DNA from: Pseudomonadota bacterium
GTDB lineage: Bacteria; Pseudomonadota; Gammaproteobacteria; Burkholderiales; Thiobacillaceae
Direction of reading: 5' to 3'
NCBI GenBank assembly: GCA_021836225.1
Contig: JAKBJA010000133.1
Coordinates: forward strand, 62,001 to 126,000
DNA length: 64,000 bases
Each line of letters opens with the position of its first letter. The first letter of the stretch is position 1. A program made the position numbers and the translations under genes. Under the pieces are notes generated by a model. It worked only from the letters and a program-made list of their open reading frames with translations. It searched no databases and had not been told where the DNA came from. This document shows, piece by piece, positions 8,818 to 17,648 of this stretch.

Positions 8818-11106
8818 CTAGCGGGATTTGCCGCCGCCACGGCGCTGGCTGAGCGGGTGCTTGGGCATCTGGGGCGGACGGCCGCGGCTGGCGGGGGCGG
8901 GCTTGCCCGATGCCGGTTTGGTGGCGCCGGATTTATCCGCCCCCGCTTTGGCAGGCGCGGGTTTGCCGGCGGCAGGTTTGGCCGGGCCGGGTTTTCCTGG
9001 CGCGGCTTTGGCGCGGCCGCCGTCGGCGCGCGGGGTGCGCGTGCCTTCCGGCTGCTTGCCGGTGCCGGCGGGCTGGAACAGCGGGATCAGGTGCTTCTTG
9101 CTGTTGCCGATCAGGTCTTCGCGGCCCATTTCCTTCAAGGCCTCGCGCAAGAGCGGCCAGTTGTCGGCGTCGTGGTAGCGCAGAAAGGCCTTGTGCAGGC
9201 GACGCGTGCGGCCCTGTTTGACGACGGACACCGTCTCGGCCTTGCCGCCGAGCACTTTCTTCAGCGGGTTCTTTTCGGTGTGGTACATCGCCGTCGCCAG
9301 CGCCATCGGGGTCGGCAGGAAGGTCTGCACCTGGTCTAGGCGGAAGTCGTGCTTTTTCAGCCACAGCGCGAGGTTCAGCATGTCCTCGTCGGTGGTGCCG
9401 GGGTGGGCGGCGATGAAGTAGGGGATCAGGTATTGCTTCTTGCCAACCGCCTTCGACGCCGCTTCGAACATCTCCTTGAAGCGGTCGTAGGCGCCCATGC
9501 CGGGCTTCATCATCTTGGAGAGCGGGCCGGCCTCGGTGTGCTCGGGCGCGATCTTCAGATAGCCGCCGACGTGGTGCTGCACCAGTTCCTTGACGTATTC
9601 AGGCGAGCGCACGGCGAGGTCGTAGCGCAGGCCCGAGCTGATGAGGATTTTCTTGATCCCCGGCAGTGCGCGCGCGCGGCGGTACATGTGGATCAGCGGC
9701 GTGTGGTCGGTGTTGAGGTTGTCGCAGATGTCCGGGAATACGCAGCTCAAGCGGCGGCAGGCGTGCTCGATCTTCTTCGACTTGCACGCCATGCGGTACA
9801 TGTTCGCGGTCGGCCCGCCGAGGTCGGAGATGACGCCCGTAAACCCTGGCGTCTTGTCGCGGATCGCCTCGATTTCCTTGATGACCGAATCTTCGCTTCG
9901 GCTCTGGATGATGCGGCCCTCGTGTTCGGTGATCGAGCAGAAGGTGCAGCCGCCGAAACAGCCGCGCATGATGTTGATCGAGAAGCGGATCATCTCCCAC
10001 GCCGGGATCTTGGCGTCGCCGTAGCTCGGATGTGGTGCGCGTGCGTAAGGCAGGTCGTACACCGCGTCCATCTCCGGCGTGGAAAGCGGGATCGGCGGCG
10101 GGTTGAGCCAGACATCGCGCTCGCCGTGCGCCTGCCGCATGGCGCGCGCATTGCCGGGATTCGATTCGAGGTGGAACACGCGCGAGGCATGTGCGTACAG
10201 CACCGGGTTGTTCTTCACCTGGTCGTAGTCGGGCAGGCGGATCACGGTGCGCTCGCGCACTTCCTGCTTCGCCGCGAGACGCGCCGCCTTGGGGATGAGC
10301 CGCACCGGCGCCGTGCCCTCGGGCGTCTGCGCGGTGGGGCCGGTGGGCGTCATCGCGTAGGGGTCGACGTGGGCATCGATCGCGCCGGGGGTGTCGAGCT
10401 CGGTCGAGAGGACCTCGATCCAGTTTTCGGCCGGTTTCCAGTCGTGCGACACCATGAAGCCGGTGCCGCGCACGTCGCGGATGTCGCCAATCTTTTCGCC
10501 CTTGGCGAGACGAAGCGTGACGTCGAGCAGCGCGCGCTCGGCGTTGCCGAAGATCAGCAGATCGGCCTTGGAGTCCGGCAGCACCGAGCGGCGCACGGTG
10601 TCGGACCAGTAGTCGTAGTGCGCGATGCGGCGCAGGCTGGCCTCGATCGAGCCGATGATCACCGGCGTGCCGGGATACGCCTCGCGGCAGCGCTGCGCGT
10701 AGACCGTGACCGCGCGGTCGGGACGCTTGTTGGGGGCGGCGTCGGGCGTGTAGGCGTCGTCGGAGCGGATCTTGCGGTCCGAGGTGTAGCGGTTGACCAT
10801 CGAGTCCATGTTGCCCGCGGTGACGCCGAAATACAGCGTCGGCTGGCCCAGCGCGCGGAAGGCGTCGGCCGAGTGCCAGTCGGGCTGGCTGATGATGCCG
10901 ACCCGGTAGCCCTGCGCTTCCAGCAGCCGCCCAACCAGCGCCATGCCGAAGCTGGGGTGGTCGATGTAGGCGTCGCCGGTGACGAGAATCACGTCGCACG
11001 CGTCCCAGCCGAGCGCGGCCATCTCGGCGCGCGACATCGGCAGGAAGGGGGCGGTGCCGAAGCGCGCCGCCCAGTGCTTGCGGTGGGAAAACAGGGCGTG
11101 GGTCAT
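8818..11106 (-). CDS. ygiQ: YgiQ family radical SAM protein
   Basis: 762 residues. The N-terminal part ([31 protein letters not shown]) is characteristic of the YgiQ (UPF0313) family. The radical SAM centre is CFGGCTFC, the CxxxCxxC motif that binds the 4Fe-4S cluster and S-adenosylmethionine, at about residue 380. The C-terminal 65 residues are a low-complexity Ala/Pro/Lys/Gly tail with repeated KPA units that is poorly conserved in this family. The enzyme's substrate is not established. It is followed by the DUF2288 gene and preceded by an FKBP gene on the same strand. Confidence 0.93.
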   Translation of the reverse strand: MTHALFSHRKHWAARFGTAPFLPMSRAEMAALGWDACDVILVTGDAYIDHPSFGMALVGRLLEAQGYRVGIISQPDWHSADAFRALGQPTLYFGVTAGNMDSMVNRYTSDRKIRSDDAYTPDAAPNKRPDRAVTVYAQRCREAYPGTPVIIGSIEASLRRIAHYDYWSDTVRRSVLPDSKADLLIFGNAERALLDVTLRLAKGEKIGDIRDVRGTGFMVSHDWKPAENWIEVLSTELDTPGAIDAHVDPYAMTPTGPTAQTPEGTAPVRLIPKAARLAAKQEVRERTVIRLPDYDQVKNNPVLYAHASRVFHLESNPGNARAMRQAHGERDVWLNPPPIPLSTPEMDAVYDLPYARAPHPSYGDAKIPAWEMIRFSINIMRGCFGGCTFCSITEHEGRIIQSRSEDSVIKEIEAIRDKTPGFTGVISDLGGPTANMYRMACKSKKIEHACRRLSCVFPDICDNLNTDHTPLIHMYRRARALPGIKKILISSGLRYDLAVRSPEYVKELVQHHVGGYLKIAPEHTEAGPLSKMMKPGMGAYDRFKEMFEAASKAVGKKQYLIPYFIAAHPGTTDEDMLNLALWLKKHDFRLDQVQTFLPTPMALATAMYHTEKNPLKKVLGGKAETVSVVKQGRTRRLHKAFLRYHDADNWPLLREALKEMGREDLIGNSKKHLIPLFQPAGTGKQPEGTRTPRADGGRAKAAPGKPGPAKPAAGKPAPAKAGADKSGATKPASGKPAPASRGRPPQMPKHPLSQRRGGGKSR

Positions 11107-11145
11107 GACGTGGCTATCCGCGAAACGCGGCGGATAAGTAAGGAC

Positions 11146-11472
11146 TTAGTTGACGCCCAGCAGTTCCACTTCGAACACCAGCGTGGCGTTCGGCGGAATC
11201 ACGCCGCCGGCGCCGCGGGCACCATAGCCCAAGTTCGGCGGGATGGTGAGCTTGCGCTTGCCGCCGACCTGCATGCCGGCCACGCCCTGGTCCCAGCCGG
11301 GGATGACCTGGCCCATGCCGAGCTTGAATTCGAACGGGTCGTTGCGGTCGACGCTGGAGTCGAATTTCTGGCCATTGGTGAGCCAGCCGGTGTAGTGCAC
11401 CGACACGTACTGGCCGGCGCTGGCGGTGTCGCCGCTGCCGACGACGAGGTCTTCGATGATGAGTTCGCTCAT
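11146..11472 (-). CDS. FKBP-type peptidyl-prolyl cis-trans isomerase
   Basis: 108 residues, a single FKBP domain without signal peptide, so cytoplasmic. The active-site strand [18 protein letters not shown] and the segments [15 protein letters not shown] and [13 protein letters not shown] are all present, with FEVELL closing the fold. Such minimal FKBPs speed proline isomerisation during protein folding. It lies 39 bases upstream of ygiQ on the same strand. Confidence 0.93.
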   Translation of the reverse strand: MSELIIEDLVVGSGDTASAGQYVSVHYTGWLTNGQKFDSSVDRNDPFEFKLGMGQVIPGWDQGVAGMQVGGKRKLTIPPNLGYGARGAGGVIPPNATLVFEVELLGVN

Positions 11473-11577
11473 GGATTCAGTCCTTGTGGGGGAAGTCGGA
11501 TTCGGGGCGCGTGGCAGGGGAGCCTGCGCGAGGAGGGCTATTTTCTCACGTTTCGGGCGGCGGGCGGCAGACCCGGT

Positions 11578-12489
11578 TCAGGCCGGTTCAGCTTGCGGAG
11601 CGCGTTTGCGCTTCTCTTCAACCAGCAGGGCATGGAGCATCTCGGATGACAAGCCATGCAGCACGAGCCGGTATCCGGCGGACCAGGTCGCAGGAACGAC
11701 CATGGGATGCTTGTTGTTGACCAGGATCAACGCGTCTGGCTTGTTGAGCACCTTGGCGGCGTATATGCCGATGGTTTCATCCAGTTGCAGGGAGTGCACC
11801 GAGCGCCAGAAATCCCGGTCGCTGAGAAAAAGCTGATAGAGCGGCGTGAAAAGATCGATGCAGGTTTGCAGGTCGATTTTGTTGAGCCAGCCGTCATTCT
11901 GGGGAGCAATGGGGAAATCGCCGTCATCCGAAATCATCGAAAAATCGAGTTCGGCGGTTGGCTCGATCCCGTGCAGGCCCTGTTGGTCGAGCTTGAGGTT
12001 CAGCCTGGAAATGAAGTTGAACAGGTTGAGGTCGTGCTTGATGAACAGGTCGTCGCGCAGATCGGGCAAATCCGTCGGCAGCAGCGGATTCAGCGGGATG
12101 TCGGCGCCTTTGATGTTGGCTCGCAAAAACGCCAGGTTTTCCGAGCCGATCCAGAAGTGCCTGAGGATCAGCCAGTTGGCTTCAGGGGTGGCAAAGATGG
12201 CCAATGCGCGTGCCAGGAACAGGTGCAATATCCGGGAGGATGCCAACCAGGACGGGGTGACGGTCTTGATCACCTGTATGAGCACGATCACGATGCGTGC
12301 AAGCGGACGCACGAAAGGCAGCAGGAATTGCCGGGAAACCGTGCCCGAATCCCTGAGCCACGCTTCCTTCACGCCGGGCGTGAGCGGCGTCGAGTGATCC
12401 AGCCAGAGGGTTTGCCAGGGATCGGGGTCGCTGGGGTCGTGCGGGGCGTGCAATGCCGGGCAGGGGCGCGGAAGCCTGACTTTCTTCAT
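11578..12489 (-). CDS. Unknown protein, third gene of the ketoacyl synthase operon
   Basis: 303 residues. No family was recognised with certainty; it resembles uncharacterised proteins that travel with ketoacyl synthases. Visible features are two hydrophobic helices near residues 60-95 (LLPFVRPLARIVIVLIQVI and the segment after it). Repeated acidic/His pairs follow that could bind metal: ATPEANWLILRHFWIGSENL, DDLFIKHDLNLFNF and QLDETIGIYAAKVLN. A di-iron or ferritin-like helical bundle is possible but unproven. Its ATG overlaps the stop of the upstream synthase fusion (ATGA), so the two are translated together and probably work in one pathway. Confidence 0.6.
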   Translation of the reverse strand: MKKVRLPRPCPALHAPHDPSDPDPWQTLWLDHSTPLTPGVKEAWLRDSGTVSRQFLLPFVRPLARIVIVLIQVIKTVTPSWLASSRILHLFLARALAIFATPEANWLILRHFWIGSENLAFLRANIKGADIPLNPLLPTDLPDLRDDLFIKHDLNLFNFISRLNLKLDQQGLHGIEPTAELDFSMISDDGDFPIAPQNDGWLNKIDLQTCIDLFTPLYQLFLSDRDFWRSVHSLQLDETIGIYAAKVLNKPDALILVNNKHPMVVPATWSAGYRLVLHGLSSEMLHALLVEEKRKRAPQAEPA

Positions 12490-14357
12490 GAGGTGCCTTC
12501 CTGGGGTTGCAGATACTTCCATTGCTGAAGGTAGAGTGCCGCGACGCTTTGGGCCACTTGAACGATCCGGCCCGGGGCATCGGGCGCGACGTCCGCCGCC
12601 AGCTTGACGGCTTCCAGCCAGCGCAGCATGTGGCTTTGATCGTTTTCTCCGTGATAGGCCATGAACTGGAGCAGGGAGGACGACAGGCCGAGCCTGGATT
12701 TCAGGCGGGGCAGCAGGGTCGGGACGATGCGCTGCCCCGTACCCTCGATGATGTAGATGCCGCCCAGCAATCCGATCGGATCGAGCCGTGACGCATAGGC
12801 ATGCATGAATGCGTTGAGTGCCTCTCCCCCCGGATTCATGCGCAGGGCATGAAGCGGCAGCGTTCCGCCTGCGTTGCGATAGTCCTGGTACAGCACCTGC
12901 CAATCCAGCTGTTCCTCGCCGGCATGGGTTTGCACCAGATGGGCTAGGCTGCGAAGTGCCGGGCTCATGCTGGAGACCGCGCGCCGCATCCATAAACTTC
13001 CTTCACGCACCTGGGGGATCCAGCTTTCCATCCAGGCCAGGTAGGCGCCGTGTTGCACCGTGCCATCCAGAACCGAACGCGCCAGGCCGGTCCGGAATAC
13101 CTCGGAGCGGTAATCGTGCCAAACCCCCATCAAGTCCTTGAGCATGGCGGCGATGCCGGGAGCGTGTTCCGCGCTTGGGGCGATCGGGGGCGGGGCCAGG
13201 GCGTCGAGTTCGATCGCGTGCCGGGTTTGCCCGGCAGCCTGCGCGGCATCGACGACTTCAAGCAAAAAATAGGCGACGGTAAATTGCCCGGACTCGGGGA
13301 TGAAGCCGAATATCTGGTCGCCCGTTTTGAGGTCGGCTGCATGGGTCCGGTAAAACTCGTCGAGCATGATGAATATCGAGGCGGAACCGGTGTTGCCCCT
13401 GCTGGCGAGATTCGAATACCAGCGCTCGTGCGGGATCGACAGGCCTGCCTCATCCATCAGCTTCTGCATCAGGGGCTTGAAGCGTTCCGACGAGTAATGG
13501 CACAGGAACCAGGTGATTCGGGCGGGGTCGAGCTGTCCGGCTTGAACCAGCTTCGCGTACTCGTGCAGGCCCAGATCGAACAGGTTAGGCAGCAGCCGGA
13601 TATCCTGCCGCAGGTCGTAGGCGCCTGCCCGCTCGGCTTCGGCCAGCGTTGGATAATCCAGATAGCCGGGCAACCGATTGCCTGGAGACTGGCCCACCTG
13701 CATGCAGGTGGCCAGATCGCCCGAGAACGATTTCTGGTGTATCCATTTGAGCTTCAGCGAGCGACCGGTTGGCGCGGGCCGGTGCGAGAGCGTGACGCCG
13801 CCCGCGCCGTCCGAGAGCATCCAGCGCAGGAAATGCGCGTCGAAGTCCACATCCATGCCGCGGTCCCGGAAGCGCGACGCCTTGAACAGCCGGGAGGGGA
13901 ATTCGCTTGCCACCGCAATCGCGGTCTGCGCCGAGCCGGATTCAACCGCGAGGGCAGCTGCCTTGAGCGCGCCGATTGACGCGGCGCAGATTCCGGATAC
14001 CGACAGGGTTTCCAGGGGCGGCAAATGCAGTTCGCCCTGAATCAGGTTGGCGAGCCCCGGGGCGGCGCAGTCCCCTCCCGTGGTGGCGGCGGCGAGGTAA
14101 TCGACCGGCGTGTCCCCTTCGATCAGCGCGCGAACAACCTCGGCTCCCATGGACGTGACCGAATGCAGCGAGTTTCCTGCCGCATCGAGCGCGTAATGCC
14201 GGGTCTGGATGCCGTTCTCGGCGAGGATGCGCTGCTTGATTCTGCCCGAGACGCGGTTGATCGAGCCGATGAATTGATCCATCGAGTCATTGTCGACAGG
14301 GTCGCCGGGAAGGAACGAAGACGTTCGCGTGATGAAGGTGTGCTCGAAGGGGGTCAT
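12486..14357 (-). CDS. Ketoacyl-ACP synthase III fused to a haem-oxygenase-like di-iron (HDO) domain
   Basis: 623 residues in two parts. Residues 1-375 are a FabH/OleA-type thiolase fold with the triad apparently intact: Cys124 in SVSGICAAS, His287 in WFLCHYSS and Asn322 in SRGNTGSAS. Residues 395-620 are all helical and match the haem-oxygenase-like di-iron oxidase fold. Candidate metal ligands are THAGEE (His478, Glu481/482), IIEGTG (Glu538) and YHGENDQSH (His569, Asp572, His576). The synthase part would join or load acyl chains; the di-iron part could oxidise, desaturate or cleave the product, as UndA-type enzymes do. The gene sits 6 bases after a membrane hydroxylase gene and overlaps the next gene by 4 bases. 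The exact product is unknown. Confidence 0.78.
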   Translation of the reverse strand: MTPFEHTFITRTSSFLPGDPVDNDSMDQFIGSINRVSGRIKQRILAENGIQTRHYALDAAGNSLHSVTSMGAEVVRALIEGDTPVDYLAAATTGGDCAAPGLANLIQGELHLPPLETLSVSGICAASIGALKAAALAVESGSAQTAIAVASEFPSRLFKASRFRDRGMDVDFDAHFLRWMLSDGAGGVTLSHRPAPTGRSLKLKWIHQKSFSGDLATCMQVGQSPGNRLPGYLDYPTLAEAERAGAYDLRQDIRLLPNLFDLGLHEYAKLVQAGQLDPARITWFLCHYSSERFKPLMQKLMDEAGLSIPHERWYSNLASRGNTGSASIFIMLDEFYRTHAADLKTGDQIFGFIPESGQFTVAYFLLEVVDAAQAAGQTRHAIELDALAPPPIAPSAEHAPGIAAMLKDLMGVWHDYRSEVFRTGLARSVLDGTVQHGAYLAWMESWIPQVREGSLWMRRAVSSMSPALRSLAHLVQTHAGEEQLDWQVLYQDYRNAGGTLPLHALRMNPGGEALNAFMHAYASRLDPIGLLGGIYIIEGTGQRIVPTLLPRLKSRLGLSSSLLQFMAYHGENDQSHMLRWLEAVKLAADVAPDAPGRIVQVAQSVAALYLQQWKYLQPQEGTS

Positions 14358-14363
14358 GCCGGT

Positions 14364-15074
14364 TCAGGATTTGTGCGGACGGCTGGTTCCCAGCCATGCA
14401 TCGAGATGATTGAAGAAGAAGCCGAAGTTGTCGTGGTAGCGCGAATGGTGCGTCTGGTGGTGCCTGATGAAACCGAGCAGCGAGCCCGCTTGCGCATGCG
14501 GGAAGATGTCACAGTTTGAATGCGACAGGGTATTGATCAGGATCGACCACAGGGGCAGGAATATCAGGGCGGCTGCTGAGAAGTCGTGGAGCAGCATGGC
14601 CGTCGGCAGGACGGCGCCGAGCAGAAGCGCTTCGAGACTGCTCATGCTGTATGCAGTGAAAGGCGTTGCCGCGGCGGATCTATGGTGTGTGAGGTGCGCT
14701 TTTTTCAGCTTCCCGTGCAGAAAGCGATGGATCGCATAGAAGTAGAGGTCGTTCCACAAAACCAGCAGCAGCATTTCCAGCAGGATCTGAATTACGCCCG
14801 CATCGGTACGTATGCTGATCCATTCCGCTTGATAGGCAATCCAGGCGACGCTCGTTCCCAATCCGAAAAGCAGGATGGAACGCAGTGAGTTCAGGATTTC
14901 GGTGCGGATCTGCCCCGTGCCAATTGGCCGAGGCTCGATGGGGCGATTGATGCGCCGGGCGATGAGCCAGACGGTCACGGCGAATGTCAAGTAGATGGCC
15001 AGAAAAAAGGCCGTCGACGCGGCCATGATCAGGAGGGGAGTGGGCGATTGCAGCAGGCTGACAAGAACGTGCAT
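14364..15074 (-). CDS. Sterol desaturase / fatty acid hydroxylase superfamily membrane protein
   Basis: 236 residues with about four membrane segments. The His-box motifs of the integral-membrane di-iron hydroxylases are present: HRFLH (HxxxH), HLTHH (HxxHH) and HHQTHH. The ATG at 15074 has a strong ribosome site (AAAGGAGGAG); an upstream in-frame ATG at 15137 is less likely. It is the first gene of a three-gene set with the ketoacyl synthase fusion and the unknown protein. It probably hydroxylates or desaturates the lipid made by that set. It begins 19 bases downstream of the TRAP permease stop codon. Confidence 0.88.
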   Translation of the reverse strand: MHVLVSLLQSPTPLLIMAASTAFFLAIYLTFAVTVWLIARRINRPIEPRPIGTGQIRTEILNSLRSILLFGLGTSVAWIAYQAEWISIRTDAGVIQILLEMLLLVLWNDLYFYAIHRFLHGKLKKAHLTHHRSAAATPFTAYSMSSLEALLLGAVLPTAMLLHDFSAAALIFLPLWSILINTLSHSNCDIFPHAQAGSLLGFIRHHQTHHSRYHDNFGFFFNHLDAWLGTSRPHKS

Positions 15075-15093
15075 GGACTCCTCCTTTGACAAG

Positions 15094-16503
15094 TCAGCGC
15101 CACTCGGCGGGCAGGAAGCCGGTGTCGGGATCGACATTCAGGGGGACTTCCTTGACGCTGCTGGCGTCCGCCGGCGCGTCGCGCAGCACGACCTGCGGGA
15201 AGGCCAGCACCACGACGACCATGACGAGCTGGATCAGGAGGAAAGGGATCGCGCCCCAGTAGATGTCGGCCGTGCGGACCGCCTTGGGAGCCACGCTTTT
15301 CAGGTAGAACAGGGCGAAACCGAAGGGCGGGTGCATGAAGGCGGTCTGCATGTTGACCGCGAGCATCACGCCGAACCAGATCGGGTCGATGCCGAGCTTG
15401 TAGGCGATGGGCCCAACCAGCGGCACCACGATGAAGGCGATCTCGAAGAAGTCGAGGAAAAACGCCAGCACGAACACTATCAGGTTGACCGCGATGAGGA
15501 ATCCGAACACGCCGCCGGGCAGCCGGGTGAACAGGTGCTCGACCCAGACGTCGCCGTCGAGGCCGCGGAACACCAGGGTGAAGATGGTCGAGCCGATCAG
15601 GATGAAGATGACGAAGGTGGTGAGCTTCGTGGTGCTGTCCATTGCCTGCGTCAGCTGCAGGCGGGAGAGCCGCCCGCGCGCCAGCGCCAGCAGCAGGGCA
15701 CCCGTCGCGCCCATCGCGCCGCCCTCGGTGGGGGTGGCGACGCCGAGGAAGATGGTGCCGAGCACCAGGAAGATCAGCACCAGCGGCGGCACCAGGGTGG
15801 TGAGCACGCGCAGCAGCAGGGCCGAGCCGTGCAGGGTGCGCGCGCTGGCCGGCATGGCGGGCGCGGCAGCGGGCTTGAACAGCGTCACGCCCAGCACGTA
15901 GAGCAGATACAGCCCGACCAGCGCCAGGCCGGGCAGCAGGGCGCCCTTGTACATGGCGCCGACCGGCGCGCCGAGCTGGTCGGCCAGCACGATCAGCACC
16001 AGCGAGGGCGGGATGATCTGCGCCAGCGTGCCCGAGGCGGCGATGACGCCGGCAGCCAGCCGCTTGTCGTAGCCGTAGCGCAGCATCACCGGCATCGAGA
16101 TCAGGCCCATGGCAATGACCGAGGCGGCGACCACGCCGGTGGTGGCCGCGAGCAGCGCGCCGACCAGGATCACCGCGTAGGCGAGGCCGCCGCGCAAGGA
16201 CCCGAACAGCTGGCCGATGGTGTCGAGCAGGTCCTCGGCCATGCCGGAGCGTTCGAGGATCAGGCCCATGAAGGCGAAGAAGGGGATCGCCAGCAGCGTG
16301 GGGTTGGCGACGATGCCGTAGACGCGTTCGGGCAGCGCCTGCAGCAGCGAGACGTCGAACAGTCCGGCGGCGATGCCGATGCCGGCGAACAGCAGGCCGT
16401 TGGCGGCGAGCGCGAACGCCACCGGATAGCCCAGCAGCAGGAACACGACCAGCCCGAGGAACATCAGCGGCGCCATGTTGGCCAGAAGCTCAGCCGCCAT
16501 CAC
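15094..16503 (-). CDS. TRAP transporter large permease (DctM type)
   Basis: 469 residues, about twelve membrane helices, with the signature regions of DctM proteins: MAPLMFLGLVVFLLLGYPVAFAL at the start, SGTLAQIIPPSLVLIVLADQ in the middle and FMHPPFGFALFYL near the end. It works with the small permease and a periplasmic binding protein to import an organic acid or similar solute, driven by an ion gradient. Its ATG overlaps the stop codon of the small permease gene by 4 bases. No binding-protein (DctP) gene is present next to it, so the substrate cannot be inferred. Confidence 0.94.
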   Translation of the reverse strand: MMAAELLANMAPLMFLGLVVFLLLGYPVAFALAANGLLFAGIGIAAGLFDVSLLQALPERVYGIVANPTLLAIPFFAFMGLILERSGMAEDLLDTIGQLFGSLRGGLAYAVILVGALLAATTGVVAASVIAMGLISMPVMLRYGYDKRLAAGVIAASGTLAQIIPPSLVLIVLADQLGAPVGAMYKGALLPGLALVGLYLLYVLGVTLFKPAAAPAMPASARTLHGSALLLRVLTTLVPPLVLIFLVLGTIFLGVATPTEGGAMGATGALLLALARGRLSRLQLTQAMDSTTKLTTFVIFILIGSTIFTLVFRGLDGDVWVEHLFTRLPGGVFGFLIAVNLIVFVLAFFLDFFEIAFIVVPLVGPIAYKLGIDPIWFGVMLAVNMQTAFMHPPFGFALFYLKSVAPKAVRTADIYWGAIPFLLIQLVMVVVVLAFPQVVLRDAPADASSVKEVPLNVDPDTGFLPAEWR

Positions 16504-17039
16504 ACCTCTTCTTCCGGCGCTTCGCGCGGGAGCACGAGATGGCCGTTCAACACGCCGAGCCGCTTGATGACCTCGGCCACCCCTTGCAGGGCGAGCAGGG
16601 CAAACCCCACGGGCAGCAACAGCTTCACCGGCCAGCGCAGCAGGCCGCCGGCGTCGGGCGAATGCTCCTGCGTGGCCCAGGCCTCATGGAACATCGGCCA
16701 TGAGAGCCACGTCAGCAGCACGGCCATCGGCAGCAGGAACACGAGGCCGCCGACGAGGTCGATCCAGGCCTGTCCGCGCGGCCTCAGGCGGTTGTAGAGG
16801 ATGTCGATGCGCACATGGCCGTTGTGCTTCAGCGTATAGCCCGCCGCCAGCAGGAACATCGCGCCGAACAGGTACCACTGGATTTCCAGCCAGGCGTTGG
16901 AGCTCTCGCCCAGCGTATAGCGTGCCAGCGCATTGCCCGCCGAAATCAGCGTGGCGGCGAGCACCAGCCAGATGACGAGGCGGCCGATCCGCTCGGTCAG
17001 CGCGTCGATCAGGCGGGCCAGGGCGAGCAGGGGCTTCAC
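16500..17039 (-). CDS. TRAP transporter small permease (DctQ type)
   Basis: 179 residues with four predicted membrane helices. It has the DctQ pattern: an N-terminal helix, WLEIQWYLFGAMFLLAAGYTL, HVRIDILYNRLRPRGQAWIDL, then two further helices. It pairs with the large permease in the inner membrane. It overlaps the upstream GDSL esterase gene and the downstream large permease gene by 4 bases each (ATGA), so all three are translationally coupled. Confidence 0.92.
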   Translation of the reverse strand: MKPLLALARLIDALTERIGRLVIWLVLAATLISAGNALARYTLGESSNAWLEIQWYLFGAMFLLAAGYTLKHNGHVRIDILYNRLRPRGQAWIDLVGGLVFLLPMAVLLTWLSWPMFHEAWATQEHSPDAGGLLRWPVKLLLPVGFALLALQGVAEVIKRLGVLNGHLVLPREAPEEEV

Positions 17040-17647
17040 AACGCGCCGGTTTTCTTGAGGAATTCGTCCAGCCGTTCGGCGATCTGGTGGTAGCCGGCGG
17101 CGTTGGCGTGGATGGGGTCGGACTTGAGGCGGGCGTCCTTCAGCACGTCGTTGAAGGCGTCCTGTTCCAGCGGCAGCTTCATGTCCTTGGCGACGCGGGC
17201 GTAGAAATCCGGCGCGCCGCCGAACAGCTTCGGCTCAGGCACGGCGATCAGCACGACCTCGGCGCCGCTGGCGCGGATGGTCTGCACCAGCAGACGCAGG
17301 TTGTTCTCGGTGGTGGCGGTAGGCTGCTGGTGCAGCATGTCGTTGCCGCCCAGGCACAGCAGCACCAGGCGCGGCTTGTACTCGGCCAGCACGGCGGGCA
17401 GGCGCTGCAGCCCGGTGGTCGTGGTGTCGCCGGGCACCCCGGCGTTGATCACGGTATGCCCGCTGAGCGTGGCCAGCACGGCGGGGTAGGCTGTCTCTTC
17501 GCTCGCGCCGGTGCCGTGGGTAAGGCTGTCGCCGAAGGCGAGGATGACGTCGTGCGGGCTGAGCTTGGGCAGCGTCGGTGCGCGGTCGCACGCGACGAGA
17601 AAGAGAACGGCAACGAGCGCAAATAAATAGCGTTGCGCTCTTTGCAT
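17036..17647 (-). CDS. GDSL/SGNH-family esterase, lipoprotein (arylesterase / TesA-like)
   Basis: 203 residues. The N-terminus is a lipoprotein signal ending in LVAC, placing the enzyme in the periplasm. The SGNH blocks are clear: block I FGDSLTHGTG with the nucleophilic Ser, block II Gly in NAGVPGDTT, block III GGND, and block V DPIHANAAGYHQIA with the catalytic Asp and His. Enzymes of this type hydrolyse acyl esters or thioesters. It is coupled to the TRAP genes by a 4-base overlap and starts one base after the pmbA stop. Confidence 0.9.
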   Translation of the reverse strand: MQRAQRYLFALVAVLFLVACDRAPTLPKLSPHDVILAFGDSLTHGTGASEETAYPAVLATLSGHTVINAGVPGDTTTTGLQRLPAVLAEYKPRLVLLCLGGNDMLHQQPTATTENNLRLLVQTIRASGAEVVLIAVPEPKLFGGAPDFYARVAKDMKLPLEQDAFNDVLKDARLKSDPIHANAAGYHQIAERLDEFLKKTGAL

Positions 17648-17648
17648 G

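Noticed and set aside
9349..11649. 766-codon open frame on the plus strand
   Set aside because: It is antisense to ygiQ and the FKBP gene; its product is Arg/Val/His rich with no domain, a known artefact in GC-rich genes.
14995..16797. 600-codon frame rich in Gln, His and Asp
   Set aside because: Antisense of the TRAP large permease, where membrane helices give long shadow frames.
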